This document shows, piece by piece, positions 32,080 to 33,716 of a stretch of DNA of 33,716 nucleotides. The notes below the pieces were generated by a model, which saw only the letters and a program-made list of their open reading frames with translations, was not told where the DNA came from and searched no databases. The position numbers and the translations under genes are program-made. Location of the stretch: assembly GCA_019239975.1 (NCBI GenBank), contig JAFAZE010000067.1, forward strand, positions 1 through 33,716. Reading direction: 5' to 3'. Within the stretch, counting starts at the first letter, position 1. Every line of letters begins with the position of its first letter. Origin of the DNA: Streptosporangiaceae bacterium (GTDB lineage: Bacteria; Actinomycetota; Actinomycetes; Streptosporangiales; Streptosporangiaceae).

Positions 32080-32451
32080 ATGCTCACCCCCATCGCCTAC
32101 GGCCTCGCCATCGCCCTCGACCTGCTGATCCTGTTCATCGGCGGGCGGTTCCTGATCGCCCCCCGCGCGGCGGCAGCCGGCTACGGCGTCCCCGCCAAAC
32201 CCGGCGGCGACCCCGCCTACCTGACGGTCAAGGGCCTGCGCGACGGGACCTACGCCCTGGTGGGCCTGGCCCTGCTCGCCTTCGCCGGGGCGCACGCCGA
32301 GGCCTGGTTCATGCTGGCCGTCGCCATCGTCCCGCTCGGCGACACCCTGATCGTGCTGCGCCATGGCGGCACCAGGGCCACCGCCTTCGGCATCCACTTC
32401 ACCACCGCCGTGCTGGTCCAGCTCAGCGCCGCGCTGCTGTTCGCCAGCTGA
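32080..32451 (+). CDS. DUF4267-family small membrane protein
   Basis: This is a 123-residue protein with four predicted membrane helices: AYGLAIALDLLILFIGGRFL, YALVGLALLAFAG, WFMLAVAIVPLGDTLIVL and TTAVLVQLSAALLFA. The conserved loop has YGVPAKPGGDPAYLTVKGLRDG, characteristic of DUF4267. The function of the family is unknown. GAGG lies about 6 bases ahead of the ATG. It is first of two genes divergent from, and probably repressed by, the TetR regulator. Confidence 0.85.
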   Translation: MLTPIAYGLAIALDLLILFIGGRFLIAPRAAAAGYGVPAKPGGDPAYLTVKGLRDGTYALVGLALLAFAGAHAEAWFMLAVAIVPLGDTLIVLRHGGTRATAFGIHFTTAVLVQLSAALLFAS

Positions 32452-32473
32452 CACCAAGAAGGGCAGCCACGAC

Positions 32474-32947
32474 ATGATCACGCTCAGCCACGTACTCGCG
32501 ATCACCGGCGTGCTGACCGCCGGGATCATCTACGGCACCGACGCGCTCGGGGCACTGGTCGGGCGCCCGGCCTGGAACAAAGTGGACGACCGCACCCTGG
32601 TGATGGCCACCGGATTCATGCACTACTACGGCGACCGCCGCTTCCCCGTCCCCGGCATCCTGAGCGTCGCCGCCACCGTGCTCACCGCCGTGACATCGGC
32701 GATAAGCGGGCACTGGCCGGCCACCGCCGCAGCATCGACCGCGGCCGCCGCGCTGCTGACCTGGCTGGCCATCTACCAGACCATCAACGCCCCGATCAAC
32801 AAGCAGCTCACCCAGGCCGCACAGGAAGGCCGGGTCCCGCCGAACGCGCGGGACCTGCAGACCCGCTGGGACAGCGTGATCTACCTCCGCGCCGCGCTGC
32901 AGGGCATCGCGGTCGCCGGGCTCTGCCTCACCCTCGTCCTGCACTAG
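32474..32947 (+). CDS. DUF1772-family membrane protein (anthrone oxygenase-like)
   Basis: This is a 157-residue protein with four hydrophobic segments and the DUF1772 pattern: an N-terminal helix (HVLAITGVLTAGIIYGTDAL), YQTINAPINKQL near residue 98 and LQTRWDSVIYLRAALQGIAV at the end. The 'N-x-P-x-N ... RW' residues are the family's conserved core, shared with fungal anthrone oxygenases, but bacterial members are uncharacterised. It starts 22 bp after the DUF4267 gene and is very likely co-transcribed with it. Confidence 0.85.
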   Translation: MITLSHVLAITGVLTAGIIYGTDALGALVGRPAWNKVDDRTLVMATGFMHYYGDRRFPVPGILSVAATVLTAVTSAISGHWPATAAASTAAAALLTWLAIYQTINAPINKQLTQAAQEGRVPPNARDLQTRWDSVIYLRAALQGIAVAGLCLTLVLH

Positions 32948-33025
32948 CCAGCCGGGCCCCGAGACCTGACCCCTAATCGGCATATGGCAACGACCTCAAC
33001 GACGTGGAGGCGAAAGGCCCTGGGG

Positions 33026-33716
33026 TCACGTCAAAGTGCCACGGCCCATGCGACGGATGGCAGCACGATGGGCGCTGCGGATGTGACGGCGGGCCGCCGC
33101 CCTAGCGCGCTGGGGATCCCGCGCGGCGAGCGCCTGGATGATCTCAGCGTGCTCACGGACCGAACGAGCCGGACGGCCCGGGATCGCCAGCGTGGTCTCC
33201 ATGCTCCGGGCGAGCATCTCCTGCAGCGCGCCCTGGGTCATGGCCAGGAACCGGTTGCTGGCATACTCGGCGATCCGCAGATGCAACCTCGCGTCGAGTT
33301 CTTGCAGGGCCCGGGGCGGCCGCCGACCGAGGGCGGCCTGCTCTAGTTGCTCGAAGGTCTGCTCGAGGACCCGGAGCTGCTCCTCGGTGGCCGCGACCGC
33401 CGCCCACCCGGCCGCGGGGACCTCAAGTACTTCCCGCATAGCGAACAGCTCGTCCATGCCGATCTCCCGCAGCAGGGCCTGCCGGTGCAGGGCCTGCCGG
33501 TGCAGGGCCTGCCGACGCAGGGCGGAATCACCCTCGCCCGGCTGTGCCACGAACGCTCCTTTGCCGTGCCGGACAACCACGATCCCGCTGGTCTGCAGCG
33601 AACGCAGCGCCTCGCGCACCGACGTCCTGCTCACGCCGAGCAGCTGGCACAGTTCCCGCTCACCGGGGAGCCGGTCGCCCGGCGACAGGCCGTTACCGGC
33701 GATGAACCGCTCGACC
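33026..33716 (-). CDS. GntR-family regulator, FadR/FCD subfamily, 5' end outside the window
   Basis: The minus strand is open from the right edge to a TGA at 33028-33026 (230 codons seen). The winged helix shows GDRLPGERELCQLLGVSRTS then VREALRSLQTSGIVVVRHGKG. The all-helical FCD ligand domain (from MDELFAMREVLEVPAAGWAA) has the putative metal-site residues: D of LDARLHLRIAEYASN, and H of VREHAEIIQALAARD and RRHIRSAH. FCD regulators usually respond to organic acids or sugar acids. Between the two domains three copies of R-Q-A-L-(H/L) are encoded by a 15-bp tandem repeat. Only the first few N-terminal residues are missing. Confidence 0.88.
   Translation of the reverse strand, partial: VERFIAGNGLSPGDRLPGERELCQLLGVSRTSVREALRSLQTSGIVVVRHGKGAFVAQPGEGDSALRRQALHRQALHRQALLREIGMDELFAMREVLEVPAAGWAAVAATEEQLRVLEQTFEQLEQAALGRRPPRALQELDARLHLRIAEYASNRFLAMTQGALQEMLARSMETTLAIPGRPARSVREHAEIIQALAARDPQRARAAARRHIRSAHRAAIRRMGRGTLT
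33473..33517. repeat. 15-bp tandem repeat (three copies) inside the GntR gene
   Basis: CAGGGCCTGCCGGTG occurs at 33473-33487 and 33488-33502, with CAGGGCCTGCCGACG at 33503-33517, followed by a partial CAGGGC. The period is a multiple of three, so copy-number change would alter the linker length by five residues (RQALH) without breaking the frame. Confidence 0.85.

Noticed and set aside
33473..33517. Possible CRISPR-like array
   Set aside because: Repeats are contiguous 15-bp units without spacers inside a coding region. No CRISPR array or cas gene was found in the window.

Overview
The window is about 70% GC with strong G/C third-position bias. It carries AfsR/SARP-type regulators, ROK and FadR-type GntR regulators, LacI-type operators, TAT and Sec exported glycosidases and candidate leaderless promoters. 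All of this points to a filamentous-type actinomycete (Streptomyces, Streptosporangiaceae or Catenulispora-like). The genus cannot be fixed from sequence reading alone.

Left part (1-6.9 kb): a worn accessory region. It opens with the start of an AlbA_2 (Schlafen-type) ATP-binding protein preceded by four TTACCA direct repeats. An in-frame fusion remnant of a DrrA-like ABC ATPase and a DrrB-like permease follows. Next come a SARP/NB-ARC regulator broken by an apparent one-base frameshift and an SDR oxidoreductase lacking its cofactor-binding N-terminus. An AraC regulator is divergent from a cupin-methyltransferase pair. That three-gene block is bracketed by an inverted pair of ~50-bp repeats, each containing the same small stem-loop.

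Centre-left (6.9-11.5 kb): an overlapping MacB-type ABC ATPase/FtsX permease pair, a convergent membrane-anchored protein of unknown function, and an intergenic stretch with a direct repeat.

Centre (11.5-26 kb): an exported polysaccharide-degradation cluster. It holds a GH20 hexosaminidase with a PKD-like tail, a TAT-exported GH51 arabinofuranosidase with inserted carbohydrate-binding modules, a beta-propeller lipoprotein, a GH54 arabinofuranosidase with a ricin-type CBM13, a conserved 63-residue small protein, a ROK repressor, and a divergent multi-domain GH3 enzyme of beta-xylosidase/arabinofuranosidase type. The GH51 and GH54 genes share a TGTTAGCGCTAACA-like operator overlapping their predicted -10 boxes. 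They are therefore probably one regulon of a LacI-family repressor encoded elsewhere. The GH3 gene has a different inverted repeat at its predicted start site, probably for the adjacent ROK protein. Together the enzymes fit removal of arabinose and xylose side groups from arabinoxylan/arabinan outside the cell, with GH20 acting on chitin-type oligosaccharides.

Right part (26-33.7 kb): a second, intact SARP/NB-ARC/TPR regulator that overlaps the GH3 gene tail to tail, a gene remnant, two divergent PIN-toxin modules (VapBC-like and FitAB-like), a TetR regulator divergent from two small membrane proteins (DUF4267, DUF1772) with two matching CTAGC-N3-GCTAG operators, and a GntR/FCD regulator running off the right end. 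No rRNA, tRNA, CRISPR array or transposase gene was seen.
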